DNA of 64,000 nucleotides, from positions 1 through 64,000 of the forward strand of contig JBEEGH010000005.1 in NCBI GenBank assembly GCA_041166745.1. Reading direction: 5' to 3'. Each line of letters opens with the position of its first letter. Position 1 is the stretch's first letter. The stretch comes from DASUCS01 sp041166745 (GTDB lineage Bacteria; Actinomycetota; Acidimicrobiia; Acidimicrobiales; JACDCH01). The notes under the pieces are model-generated. The model worked only from the letters and a program-made list of their open reading frames with translations, did not search any database and was not told the origin of the DNA. The position numbers and the translations under genes are program-made. Below, piece by piece: positions 24,786-33,092 of this stretch.

Positions 24786-25612
24786 ACGAGGCCGTCGTCA
24801 TGAGATCGTTTGTCGATCCAGATCTGGTGTCGAAGCGCACATCGTTCGGACGTGATCTCAGACTCATCTTTCGCCGCAGCCTCGCCCAGGCGCGACGCGG
24901 TCCCGTGTTCGCGTTCGGCTTCCCGGTCGCGTTTCCAATGCTGATGATCGGGCTCTTCTCACAGCTCTACGGCAAGATCACCAACGTCCCGGGCTTCCCG
25001 GCGACCTCCTACATCGCGTGGATGGCCCCCGCCGTGTTTCTCATGGCCGCCATGTTCGGATCCGGGTACTCCGCCACCGGGCTGGTCACCGACATCGAAA
25101 CCGGCTACCTAGACCGGCTCCGACTGCTGCCGATCTCGCCGGCCGCACTCATGGCCGGGCGACTGCTCTTCGACGTAGTGCGCGTGCTCATTGCCGGAAC
25201 TGCTGTGCTCGGTGTCAGCGTGGCACTCGGTGGCCACTTCAGCGGCGGACCGATCGGGTTCATTGGGATGCTCGCCGTGCTGGCGGTGTGGACACTCGGC
25301 TACACCGGACTGTTCTACGCCGTCGGGCTGCGATCACGAAGCCAGCAGAAGCTGGCGGTGCTGATCCCTCTGTTCCTACCCATCTCTCTGCTCTCCACCG
25401 CCTATGTGCCCCGACAACTGGCGCCCGCCTGGATCCGGACTGTTTCCGCCGTCAACCCGTATACCCACGTCGTCGACGCCGCCCGACAGCTGATGGCCGG
25501 TACAGCGGATATCGGTGTCGTCGTCGAAGCCCTCGTCGCCGGCGGCGCGTTCGTCGCGCTCACCCAGCTCGGTGCAGCTCGGGCCTTCGCTCGCCTCGTG
25601 CGCGCCGACTGA
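24782..25612 (+). CDS. ABC-2 type permease, DrrB-like
   Basis: 276 residues from GTG 24782. Six hydrophobic segments are apparent, for example FAFGFPVAFPMLMIGLFSQL, FLMAAMFGSGYSATGLV and the pair before PISLLSTAYVPRQLAPAW. The ETGYLDRLRLLPISPAALM coupling loop and the VNPYTHVVDAARQLM segment match the ABC-2 permease family. It forms the membrane channel for the ATPase encoded upstream, presumably as an efflux pump. Confidence 0.9.
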   Translation: MNEAVVMRSFVDPDLVSKRTSFGRDLRLIFRRSLAQARRGPVFAFGFPVAFPMLMIGLFSQLYGKITNVPGFPATSYIAWMAPAVFLMAAMFGSGYSATGLVTDIETGYLDRLRLLPISPAALMAGRLLFDVVRVLIAGTAVLGVSVALGGHFSGGPIGFIGMLAVLAVWTLGYTGLFYAVGLRSRSQQKLAVLIPLFLPISLLSTAYVPRQLAPAWIRTVSAVNPYTHVVDAARQLMAGTADIGVVVEALVAGGAFVALTQLGAARAFARLVRAD

Positions 25613-25639
25613 AGACACAACCACCGAGAAAGGACCGCA

Positions 25640-26443
25640 GTGAACGAGACATGGATCACACACCGTGAGCGCTACGACCGGATGCTCGCGCCGTTCGGTG
25701 ACGCCTTGCTCGACGCCGCCGCTTTGACCGCAGGCGACACGGTTCTCGACGTCGGCTGCGGCGCTGGCACTACCACCATCGAAGCCGCGGAAGCGGTCAG
25801 ACCCGACGGCTCCGTCGTTGGAATCGACATCGACGAACGACTCGCAACGGAGGCCCGGCGCCGGCTCGACGGCATCGCCAACGCCATGGTCGTCACCGCC
25901 GACGTTGCCACCTACCGGCTCGACATCCCCGCCGATGTCGCCATAAGCAGGTTCGGCACGATGCAATTCGCCGACCAAATCGCCACCCACCGCAACATCG
26001 CCCACAACCTTGGCGGCCGTGGCCGGCTCGCCGTCGTCGTGTGGCAGACCGCCGCACAGAACCTGTGGCAGAGCCTGCCGTTCCAAGCCGTCCAAGCTCA
26101 CCTCAGCCTCGGACCGCCCGAACCACCCGGCAATCGAGGGCCATTCGCGTTGGCTGATCCCAGTCGCCTGTGTTCGATCCTCGACGCTTCCGGGTTCGAA
26201 CACCCGGACCTGAAACCGATTGAACTCGCAGTCTGGGTCGCTCGTGACATCGACGACGCCGTGGACTTTTTCGAGGACGACGCCGGCGACGCGCTACGCG
26301 CGATCACGACATCGGAAGTCTTCGACAGCATCACTTCTACGTTGCGGGAGCTGCTTACGCCCTACGTCACTCGCGAAGGTGTTCTGCTCCCCGCGGCCGC
26401 ATGGGTCGTGACCACTGACGTGACACGCACCCCGCTCTCGTGA
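25640..26443 (+). CDS. Class I SAM-dependent methyltransferase
   Basis: 267 residues from GTG 25640, after a GAAAGGA ribosome site. Motif I is TVLDVGCGAGTTTIEAAEAV, with VVGIDIDERLATEARRR as the acidic loop and AISRFGTMQFADQI as motif II. Third gene of the TetR-controlled operon; with an exporter beside it, it may modify the exported compound or its target (inference). It overlaps the next gene by GTGA. Confidence 0.85.
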   Translation: MNETWITHRERYDRMLAPFGDALLDAAALTAGDTVLDVGCGAGTTTIEAAEAVRPDGSVVGIDIDERLATEARRRLDGIANAMVVTADVATYRLDIPADVAISRFGTMQFADQIATHRNIAHNLGGRGRLAVVVWQTAAQNLWQSLPFQAVQAHLSLGPPEPPGNRGPFALADPSRLCSILDASGFEHPDLKPIELAVWVARDIDDAVDFFEDDAGDALRAITTSEVFDSITSTLRELLTPYVTREGVLLPAAAWVVTTDVTRTPLS

Positions 26444-27434
26444 CCGCGCAACGGTCGCTGGTCGCGCTCCCCAAGACCGATCTACACATCCATCTCGAAG
26501 GCTCGATGCGCGCGGCAACCGTCGCCGAGCTTGCTGACCGGACGGGGCGTTTGTCGCCCGTCGACCCGCGGGAGGGCTGGAGCTTCGCGTCGTTCGGTGA
26601 CTTTCTCGCGCAGTACGACGCCGCGAGCGCGTGTCTCACCGAGCTCGACGACTTCCGTCGAGTCGCCCGCGAGCTCTGCGACGATCTCGCCGCCGCGGCG
26701 TCGCGCACGCAGAGATCACCTTCACCCTCGAGCACCACGCGCTGCGGCTCCGCGACTGGCGCGGGCCCCTCGAAGGCGTGCTCGACGGTCTCCGAGACGG
26801 CGCCCGCGTGCACGACCTGACGTGGGGCGTCGTCGTTGACCACGCCCGACAACGTCATGAGCACTTGGCCGTCCAGACCGCCCGAGTCGCCGCCGAGTAC
26901 GCCGACCGCGGTGTTGTCGCAATGGGCCTCGGCGGCGACGAGCGCTATCCGCCAGCGCCGTTTGCCAACGCCTTCGCCATCGCACGCGAAGCGGGACTGT
27001 GGTCGGTGCCCCACGCCGGCGAAGTGGCGGGTCCGGACAGCATTCGCGACGCCTTGCGGTACCTGTTGGCCGATCGAATCGGCCATGGCATCCGAGTTCT
27101 TGAAGACACCTCGCTCACCGCAGAGATGGCCCACCGAGGTGTCCCGTTGGAAGTGTGTGTCACCTCGAACGTCGCCACGAAGACGGTCAGCAGTATCCCA
27201 GACCATCCCATCCGCCGACTCATCAACGCCGGGCTCACCGTGACGCTCGCGTCCGACGACCCCGCCATGTTCGGCGCATGGTTGTCGGAGGACTACGACC
27301 AACTGCGCAGGCACCACGACTTCGACGACAACGAGCTCGCGACGCTGGCCCGCAACTCTGTCGCCGCGTCGTTCGCCGCCGAGCAACGCAAGTCAGAACT
27401 GCTATCTCGTGTGGACGGGTGGATCCGCTTCTAA
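26440..27434 (+). pseudogene. Adenosine deaminase-like gene with a single frameshift
   Basis: The first frame gives KTDLHIHLEGSMRAATVAEL (metal HxH and adenosine site) to DDLAAAASR. Near 26690-26700 the frame must shift by one to continue AHAEITFTLEHHALRLRDW through VPHAGEVAGPDSIRDALRY (HAGE active site) to TLASDDPAMFGAW (SDDP). All key deaminase motifs are present across the two frames. The break lies in a GC-rich GCCGCCGCGGCG run, so a sequencing error is possible. It is the last gene of the ABC operon and may act on a nucleoside-like compound (inference). Confidence 0.75.
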
Positions 27435-27644
27435 CTCCGCGAGGCCGCAACCATCACAACCTGGCGCGATCGAGTCGGTGCCACTTGTCCATGCGTGGCG
27501 CTACCGGCGACATGCGCAAGGGGGCAACGGAGGTCGGCGCATCCATGGTCACGAACAGTGGGACGGTCATCGAGTCGCGCCGCCCTTCCCCCTACGCTTG
27601 GACGACGAGATCGTCGAGACGGCAATGGCGATTCAGGAGCGGCG

Positions 27645-28202
27645 ATGGCGAGGCTGATCTACGCGTCGAACATGTCCCTCGACGGCTGCACCGAGGACGA
27701 ACGTGGCGCCTTCGACTGGGCTCCGCCGGATGATGACGTGTTCGCGTTCATCACCGAGCTCATGCGGTCCGCTGGCACGTACCTCTACGGGCGGCGCATG
27801 TACGAGACGATGGCCGTCTGGGAGACCGACTCGACCCTGGCCGACCGGTCGGATCTCACGGCCGACTACGCGAAGGTATGGCAGGCGGCGGACAAGGTCG
27901 TGTACTCCTCGAGCCTGGCCGCGCCGTACACCGCGAACACTCGGCTCGAACGTCACTTCGACCCGAGTGCCGTACACGACTTAAAGGCAGCCGCCAGTAG
28001 GGATCTCCTCGTGGGTGGCCCGAACCTCGCAACACAGGCTCTCCGGGCCGGGCTGGTCGACGAGCTCCAACTGTTCGTCTGGCCAGTCGTCCTCGGTGGG
28101 CGCAAGCCCGCACTGCCGACCGGCATGCGCGCCGACCTCGAACTCCTCGACAAGCACCGATTCAGCAACGGCGTCCTACAACTCCGCTACCGCCTCGCGT
28201 GA
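27645..28202 (+). CDS. Dihydrofolate reductase-family protein
   Basis: 185 residues from ATG 27645, preceded by AGGAGC. It begins MARLIYASNMSLDGCTEDE and shows GTYLYGRRMYETMAVWE, KVVYSSSLAAP, DLLVGGPNLATQALRAGLVD and ELQLFVWPVVLGGRKP, the ordered blocks of the RibD-C/YyaP-like family. It binds NADPH; substrate unknown. It is closely related to the gene at 44401. The preceding 210 bp contain no other feature I can support. Confidence 0.85.
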   Translation: MARLIYASNMSLDGCTEDERGAFDWAPPDDDVFAFITELMRSAGTYLYGRRMYETMAVWETDSTLADRSDLTADYAKVWQAADKVVYSSSLAAPYTANTRLERHFDPSAVHDLKAAASRDLLVGGPNLATQALRAGLVDELQLFVWPVVLGGRKPALPTGMRADLELLDKHRFSNGVLQLRYRLA

Positions 28203-28206
28203 CGAG

Positions 28207-28232
28207 GGATCACCCGCTCAAACGGGCGATCC
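28207..28232 (+). terminator. Hairpin after the DHFR-like gene
   Basis: GGATCACCCG and CGGGCGATCC pair with one A-C mismatch around a six-base loop, four bases after the stop. A likely terminator separating this gene from the large cyclase at 28326. Confidence 0.45.
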
Positions 28233-28325
28233 GCAGACCACGCCCTTGATGTACAGCATCACACCCTTGCCTGGTGGAAGGCCGCCGTCACGCGCGCTCA
28301 TGAGAGGTCGTGACAGACTCGCACC

Positions 28326-31300
28326 ATGGGCGAGCGGGAGTGCCCTCAATGCGGGGTGCCGAGTGGGGAGAGTGCACGCTTCTGTAGCCAGTGCGCGGCG
28401 CCGCTTGATGCAGCTGTCGCCACTGAGCCGGCGGTAGCACGCGAGGAGCGGCGACAAATCACCGTTTTGTTCTCCGACGCGTCGGGCTACACCCAGATGG
28501 CCGAGACGCTCGATCCTGAGGTCGTACGCGAGGTCATGGGTCTCGTCTACGCCAAGGCCGATGCAATCATCGAGAAGTACGGCGGCCGCATCGACAAGTT
28601 GATGGGTGACGCGGTGTTGGCAGTGTTCGGCGATCCCGTGGCCCATGAAGACGACGCCGTCAGGGCAGTCCGGGCCGCCCTCGAGCTGCATGCAGGAGTT
28701 GACGCGATGCGTCCGCAGCTCGAGGCGCGCGGAGGTGGCCGATCGTTCGCGATGCACAGTGGCATCAACAGCGGGATCGTCGTCACTGGCGATCTCGAGG
28801 GCGATCGTGCCAGCGGACCTCTCGGCGACATGGTGAACGTCGCGTCGCGCCTGCAGTCGCTCGCCGGCAGCGGCGAGATCTTGATCGGGCCGGAGACCGC
28901 CGCGTTGGTGAAGGATCGGTTCGAGCTCTCCGATCTCGGGGAGCGCGAGCTCAAGGGTCGGCGCGAGTCGGTGCGCGTTCGACGGATCGAGGCGTACGTC
29001 ACGGCGCAGAGCGTGCCGTCCCGTCGGGCGAGTGCGTTCGTCGGCCGCCAGGAGGAGATCGGTCTGCTGTTGGGCGCGGTCGACCGCGTCCGTGACGGCG
29101 AGTCGGCGCTCATCACGATGTGCGCCGAAGCCGGCGCGGGGAAGACGCGGCTCCTCGAAGAAGTTCGATCGCGTCTCGACGCCGACGTGCAGTGGCTCGA
29201 AGGTCGGGCGTATCCCTACACGAACAACATCCCGTACTCGCCGGTGATCGACATGCTCGCCCGCGCGGCGGGCATCGACGAGCGCGACTCCGCGGCCGAA
29301 GTGCGCACGAAGCTCACCGCGATGGTGCAGCGCACGTTGCCCGGCGATGAGCGCGCCATGGTGGCGCTTGCTCACCTGTTCGATCTCGCTCCTGCGGGTG
29401 GCGAAGTCGATCTCGAATCGTTTCGCAGCCTGTTGCTGTCGACGGTGGCCGATCTCATCGACGTTGTCGCGGCCCGAGCGCCGACCGTCTTGTGTCTGCA
29501 AGATCTGCATTGGGTCGACCCGTCGACCGCCGACCTCGTCCGCGACCTTGCCGGCACGCTGTCCGCACCGGTCGTGATGATCTGCAACTTCCGTCCGGGA
29601 TTCTCACTCGAAGCTCCGGGCGAGCGCATTGTGCACCTGAGCGAGATGTCGCCGCGCCAGACCCGCGAGCAACTCGTCTCGTTGCTCGATGGAGGCGACC
29701 CGCCCGACAACCTCGTCGAGGTCGTCGCCGCTCGAACGGACGGCAACCCGTTTTTCGTCGAGGAGATCGTCAACAGCCTCATCGAGACAGGTGTCTTGGT
29801 GCACGAGAACGACGGCTGGCTCCTGCGCAAGGAGCTCAACTCCGATGTGGTGCCGAGCACGATCCGCGGCCTCATCGCGGCCCGCATCGACAACCTCGAT
29901 CCGCACGGACGGCGGGTGCTTCGTGAGGTGTCCGTCGTCGGTCGCGAGTTCCTGTATCGCCTCGTGCGCAGCGTGTCGACCATGCCCGACGATCTCGACA
30001 ACAGCCTTGCGGCGCTCGCGGCCGCCGACCTCATTCGCGAGAAGTCGAGCGACCCGGAGCTCGAGTACATCTTCAAGCACGCGCTCACGCAAGAGGTCGC
30101 GTACGACGGGTTACTCCGCCGTGAGCGCAACACCTTGCACGAGCGCGTAGCCAAAGCGATCGAAGCGACCCTCGGCGATCGCACGGGTGAGTTCGTCGAG
30201 ACGCTTGCCTATCACTACAAGCGCAGCGGTCACGTCGTCGAAGCCGTCGACTACCTGCGGCGAGCGGGGCGAAAGGCGCTCGACCGCTACGCCATCCCGG
30301 AGGCCGACGCCCACTACCGATCCGCCTATCACCTCCTCATCGACACCGATCCCGATGGCGAACGGATCGACGACGCCGTCCGCGAGCGACTTGTACTGGA
30401 GGTGATCCTCGACTGGTGTCACGTGCGCTACTACGCCGCCGAATTCAACGAGATCCACCGACTCCAGATCAAGCACCACGATCTGCCTTCGCTCGTCGGT
30501 GACGACGCGCTCACGGCGCATTGGCTGGGGTGGGCCGGTCAGGTCGCATTCATCGGTCTGCACGATTTGTCACGTTCCCGCGAGTTGCTCGACGAAGCGC
30601 TCCTGCTCGGTGAGCGCTGCGGAGATGCCACCGCCCTCGGCAATGCGCTCGCGTGGCAGTCCTGGACGCTGACAGGGTTGGGCGAGACCGAGCGCGCCCT
30701 GACGATGTGGCCGCAGATCGAGACACTCCTGCCGCACATCTCGGATCCCTATTGCCGGCGCTACATCCACATCAAGGGCCTCGGCGGCCTGGCCAACGCC
30801 GCGGCACCGGCTGGCGACATCGGCCGCGCACGCGCCGCGGCGCTCTCGCTGATCGAGATCGGAACTCAAACCGGGAACCGTCGTTCGACGGCCATGGGCC
30901 ACATCAACCTGTCCACGGTGCATCTCGCGCTCGGCAACCGCCAAGCCGCGTGTGATGCCGCGGTTGCCGCGCGGGAGACGGAGGCAGACCTCTTCTATTC
31001 GCTGATCGCCGACATGTGGTTCATCGGCATCAACACGACGTGGGGCGACGCGGCCCAAGCTCAGGAAGCCGTCGACCGTTGGCGGCCAGTCACCAAGACG
31101 CTCGAGCTCACGGAGTTCAGCGACTACCTGGACCTCTTCGAGGCTTTGCTCGCCATCAAGGCCGGTCAGCTGAGCCGCGGGATGAAGGCGCTCGACGACG
31201 CGCGCGCCCAGTTCGACCGGGCGACGAATGCGTGGGGACTGGTCAACTACGACGTCGCGATGGCCCAGATCTACGCGCAGATCGCCACCGGCGAAGCGAG

Positions 31301-31586
31301 CGGTGACCTTTCTGCGGTGCTGCACAACCCCGGCTTCGTCTTGAAGCACGCACGCGGCGCGGCGAAGCGTGCTCGGACGTCGCTCGAGCAGCTGGCCGCG
31401 ACCCTCGACGGACGCGGGTATGCGGGCCTTCTTCCTGGCGTCGAGTTCGAGCTCGCCAAGCTCGCGGCCCACGACCGTCGCAAGGATGATGCGGTCGCGC
31501 ACGCAAATCAGGTCATCGAGCTTCTCGCGGCCGAACCGGATGCGACGTACGTCATCGACGCCAAGGACCTTCTCTCGCGCCTTTGA
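28326..31586 (+). CDS. Zinc ribbon-class III cyclase-AAA ATPase-TPR signalling protein
   Basis: 1086 residues from ATG 28326. Domains in order: zinc ribbon (Cys6, Cys9, Cys20, Cys23); cyclase about 43-220 with ITVLFSDASGYTQ, GGRIDKLMGDAVLAVF and GDMVNVASRLQSL, the metal Asp pair and Asn/Arg all present; AAA_16-type ATPase from FVGRQEEIGLLL with Walker A AEAGAGKT and Walker B VLCLQDLHWVD; then TPR-like helical repeats to the end. It resembles the large actinobacterial cyclase/ATPase (STAND) proteins and probably makes cAMP in response to an unknown signal. Confidence 0.9.
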   Translation: MGERECPQCGVPSGESARFCSQCAAPLDAAVATEPAVAREERRQITVLFSDASGYTQMAETLDPEVVREVMGLVYAKADAIIEKYGGRIDKLMGDAVLAVFGDPVAHEDDAVRAVRAALELHAGVDAMRPQLEARGGGRSFAMHSGINSGIVVTGDLEGDRASGPLGDMVNVASRLQSLAGSGEILIGPETAALVKDRFELSDLGERELKGRRESVRVRRIEAYVTAQSVPSRRASAFVGRQEEIGLLLGAVDRVRDGESALITMCAEAGAGKTRLLEEVRSRLDADVQWLEGRAYPYTNNIPYSPVIDMLARAAGIDERDSAAEVRTKLTAMVQRTLPGDERAMVALAHLFDLAPAGGEVDLESFRSLLLSTVADLIDVVAARAPTVLCLQDLHWVDPSTADLVRDLAGTLSAPVVMICNFRPGFSLEAPGERIVHLSEMSPRQTREQLVSLLDGGDPPDNLVEVVAARTDGNPFFVEEIVNSLIETGVLVHENDGWLLRKELNSDVVPSTIRGLIAARIDNLDPHGRRVLREVSVVGREFLYRLVRSVSTMPDDLDNSLAALAAADLIREKSSDPELEYIFKHALTQEVAYDGLLRRERNTLHERVAKAIEATLGDRTGEFVETLAYHYKRSGHVVEAVDYLRRAGRKALDRYAIPEADAHYRSAYHLLIDTDPDGERIDDAVRERLVLEVILDWCHVRYYAAEFNEIHRLQIKHHDLPSLVGDDALTAHWLGWAGQVAFIGLHDLSRSRELLDEALLLGERCGDATALGNALAWQSWTLTGLGETERALTMWPQIETLLPHISDPYCRRYIHIKGLGGLANAAAPAGDIGRARAAALSLIEIGTQTGNRRSTAMGHINLSTVHLALGNRQAACDAAVAARETEADLFYSLIADMWFIGINTTWGDAAQAQEAVDRWRPVTKTLELTEFSDYLDLFEALLAIKAGQLSRGMKALDDARAQFDRATNAWGLVNYDVAMAQIYAQIATGEASGDLSAVLHNPGFVLKHARGAAKRARTSLEQLAATLDGRGYAGLLPGVEFELAKLAAHDRRKDDAVAHANQVIELLAAEPDATYVIDAKDLLSRL

Positions 31587-31682
31587 CGACGCCCCGCCAA
31601 TGCGCTCTGACGACGCGCGGCTCCTGGTCTCGACGTCGAGCACGGCTTCGTTCGAACGCTCACGAACGAGACCGGCGCTACG

Positions 31683-33041
31683 GTGTCGTTCGTGGCTCCT
31701 GGCGAGATTCGTTTCGCTCGAGCCGATGACGGGATCGACATCGCCTACCTCGTCGCCGGCGACGGACCACGCGATCTCGTCCTCATCTTCGGCTTCACGA
31801 CGCATCTTGATCTGTGCTGGGACATGCCCTGGTTCTCGCAGTGGTTGCGACGAACGAGCGAACACTTTCGGACCATCGTGTTCGACAAGCGCGGCAGCGG
31901 GCTCTCCGATCGATCACTCGGCATCGGCAGCATCGAAGAGCGGACACACGACGCCATCGCGGTGATGGACGCAGTAGGGAGCGAACGCGCGTCGTTCGTC
32001 GGGATCTCGGAGGGCGGTCCGATGTCGATTGTGTGTGCCTCCATGTACCCCGACCGAGTCGAACGCATGGTGCTGTACGGGACGATGGCGCGGTGTCGCT
32101 GGGCCCCGGACTATCCGGAGGGAGTGCCGTCAGACGTCGCCGAATCGTTCGTGCAAACGGTCACCGATGGGTGGGGGACAGGCGTGGTGATCGGGACCTA
32201 CTTCTTCAACCACGCGCCTGATCCAGCGCAGGCCACCGCGCAGGTGGCCAAGTTCGAACGGAACGCGTGCACGCGTCAGATGGCTCGTCAGATCATTCAA
32301 GCCAACGTCGACATCGATGTTCGGGCGTTGCTCCCGTCGGTGTCGGTCCCGACCCTGGTCATGCACACCTCACATGATCCCCTGGTGTGGCCAGCTTGGG
32401 GGAGGTTCGTCGGCGAGCACATCTCTGGAGCCCAATACCTCGAGCTGCCCGGCGACTATCACTGCAGTTGGCGACACGACGAGACCGATGCGGTGATCGA
32501 TCCCGCGCTGAAGTTCCTCACAGGTGACCTCGAGCCTGCGGTGGTGCCGACGGCGGCCGCCCAACGCGTGCTCGCCACCGTCCTGTTCACCGACATCGTC
32601 GGATCGACGGAGCGAGCTGTTGCGCTCGGCGACACTGCATGGCGTCAGCTGCTCGATCGACATGACGTCTGTGCGGCGGAGGCCATCGAGAAGCGCGGCG
32701 GACGGCTGATAAAGAGCACCGGGGACGGTTTGCTCGCGACGTTCGACGGACCCTCCCGAGCGATCGACGCCACCCAGGCGATCCAGGCAGCCACGACCTC
32801 GCTCGGTCTCCAGATCCGAGCCGGGGTCCACACCGGTGAAGTCGAGCGCCGAGGGAAGGACGTCAGCGGCATCGGTGTGCACATCGCCGCGCGCGTGGCC
32901 GGCCTGGCCGGTCCGGGAGAGATCCTTGCGACTCGTATGGTGCGCGATCTGACTGCGGGCTCGGAATTGGTCTTTGCCGAACGCGGGGAACACGCGCTCA
33001 AGGGTGTGCCCGCGAGCTGGGAGCTGTTCGCAGTCGTCTGA
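31683..33041 (+). CDS. Alpha/beta hydrolase-adenylate cyclase fusion
   Basis: 452 residues from GTG 31683. Residues about 1-285 are an alpha/beta hydrolase (FDKRGSGLSDR, nucleophile elbow VGISEGG, MHTSHDPLVWP acid region, GDYHCSW His). Residues about 290-452 are a class III cyclase: LATVLFTDIVGSTERAV (metal Asp), GGRLIKSTGDGLLATF (Lys and Asp) and SGIGVHIAARVAG. In the last motif the usual Asn is His, so the transition-state residue may be altered. Such fusions are common in mycobacteria and relatives. The hydrolase part may sense a ligand rather than catalyse. Confidence 0.9.
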   Translation: MSFVAPGEIRFARADDGIDIAYLVAGDGPRDLVLIFGFTTHLDLCWDMPWFSQWLRRTSEHFRTIVFDKRGSGLSDRSLGIGSIEERTHDAIAVMDAVGSERASFVGISEGGPMSIVCASMYPDRVERMVLYGTMARCRWAPDYPEGVPSDVAESFVQTVTDGWGTGVVIGTYFFNHAPDPAQATAQVAKFERNACTRQMARQIIQANVDIDVRALLPSVSVPTLVMHTSHDPLVWPAWGRFVGEHISGAQYLELPGDYHCSWRHDETDAVIDPALKFLTGDLEPAVVPTAAAQRVLATVLFTDIVGSTERAVALGDTAWRQLLDRHDVCAAEAIEKRGGRLIKSTGDGLLATFDGPSRAIDATQAIQAATTSLGLQIRAGVHTGEVERRGKDVSGIGVHIAARVAGLAGPGEILATRMVRDLTAGSELVFAERGEHALKGVPASWELFAVV

Positions 33042-33092
33042 CGTCTCTCGCAAACGGTGACCGAGACGGCGTCGGTGACGCGTCCGGCGCGC

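Noticed and set aside
26690..26705. Programmed frameshift in the deaminase gene
   Set aside because: No slippery heptamer or downstream structure was seen; a simple one-base indel or sequencing error is more likely.
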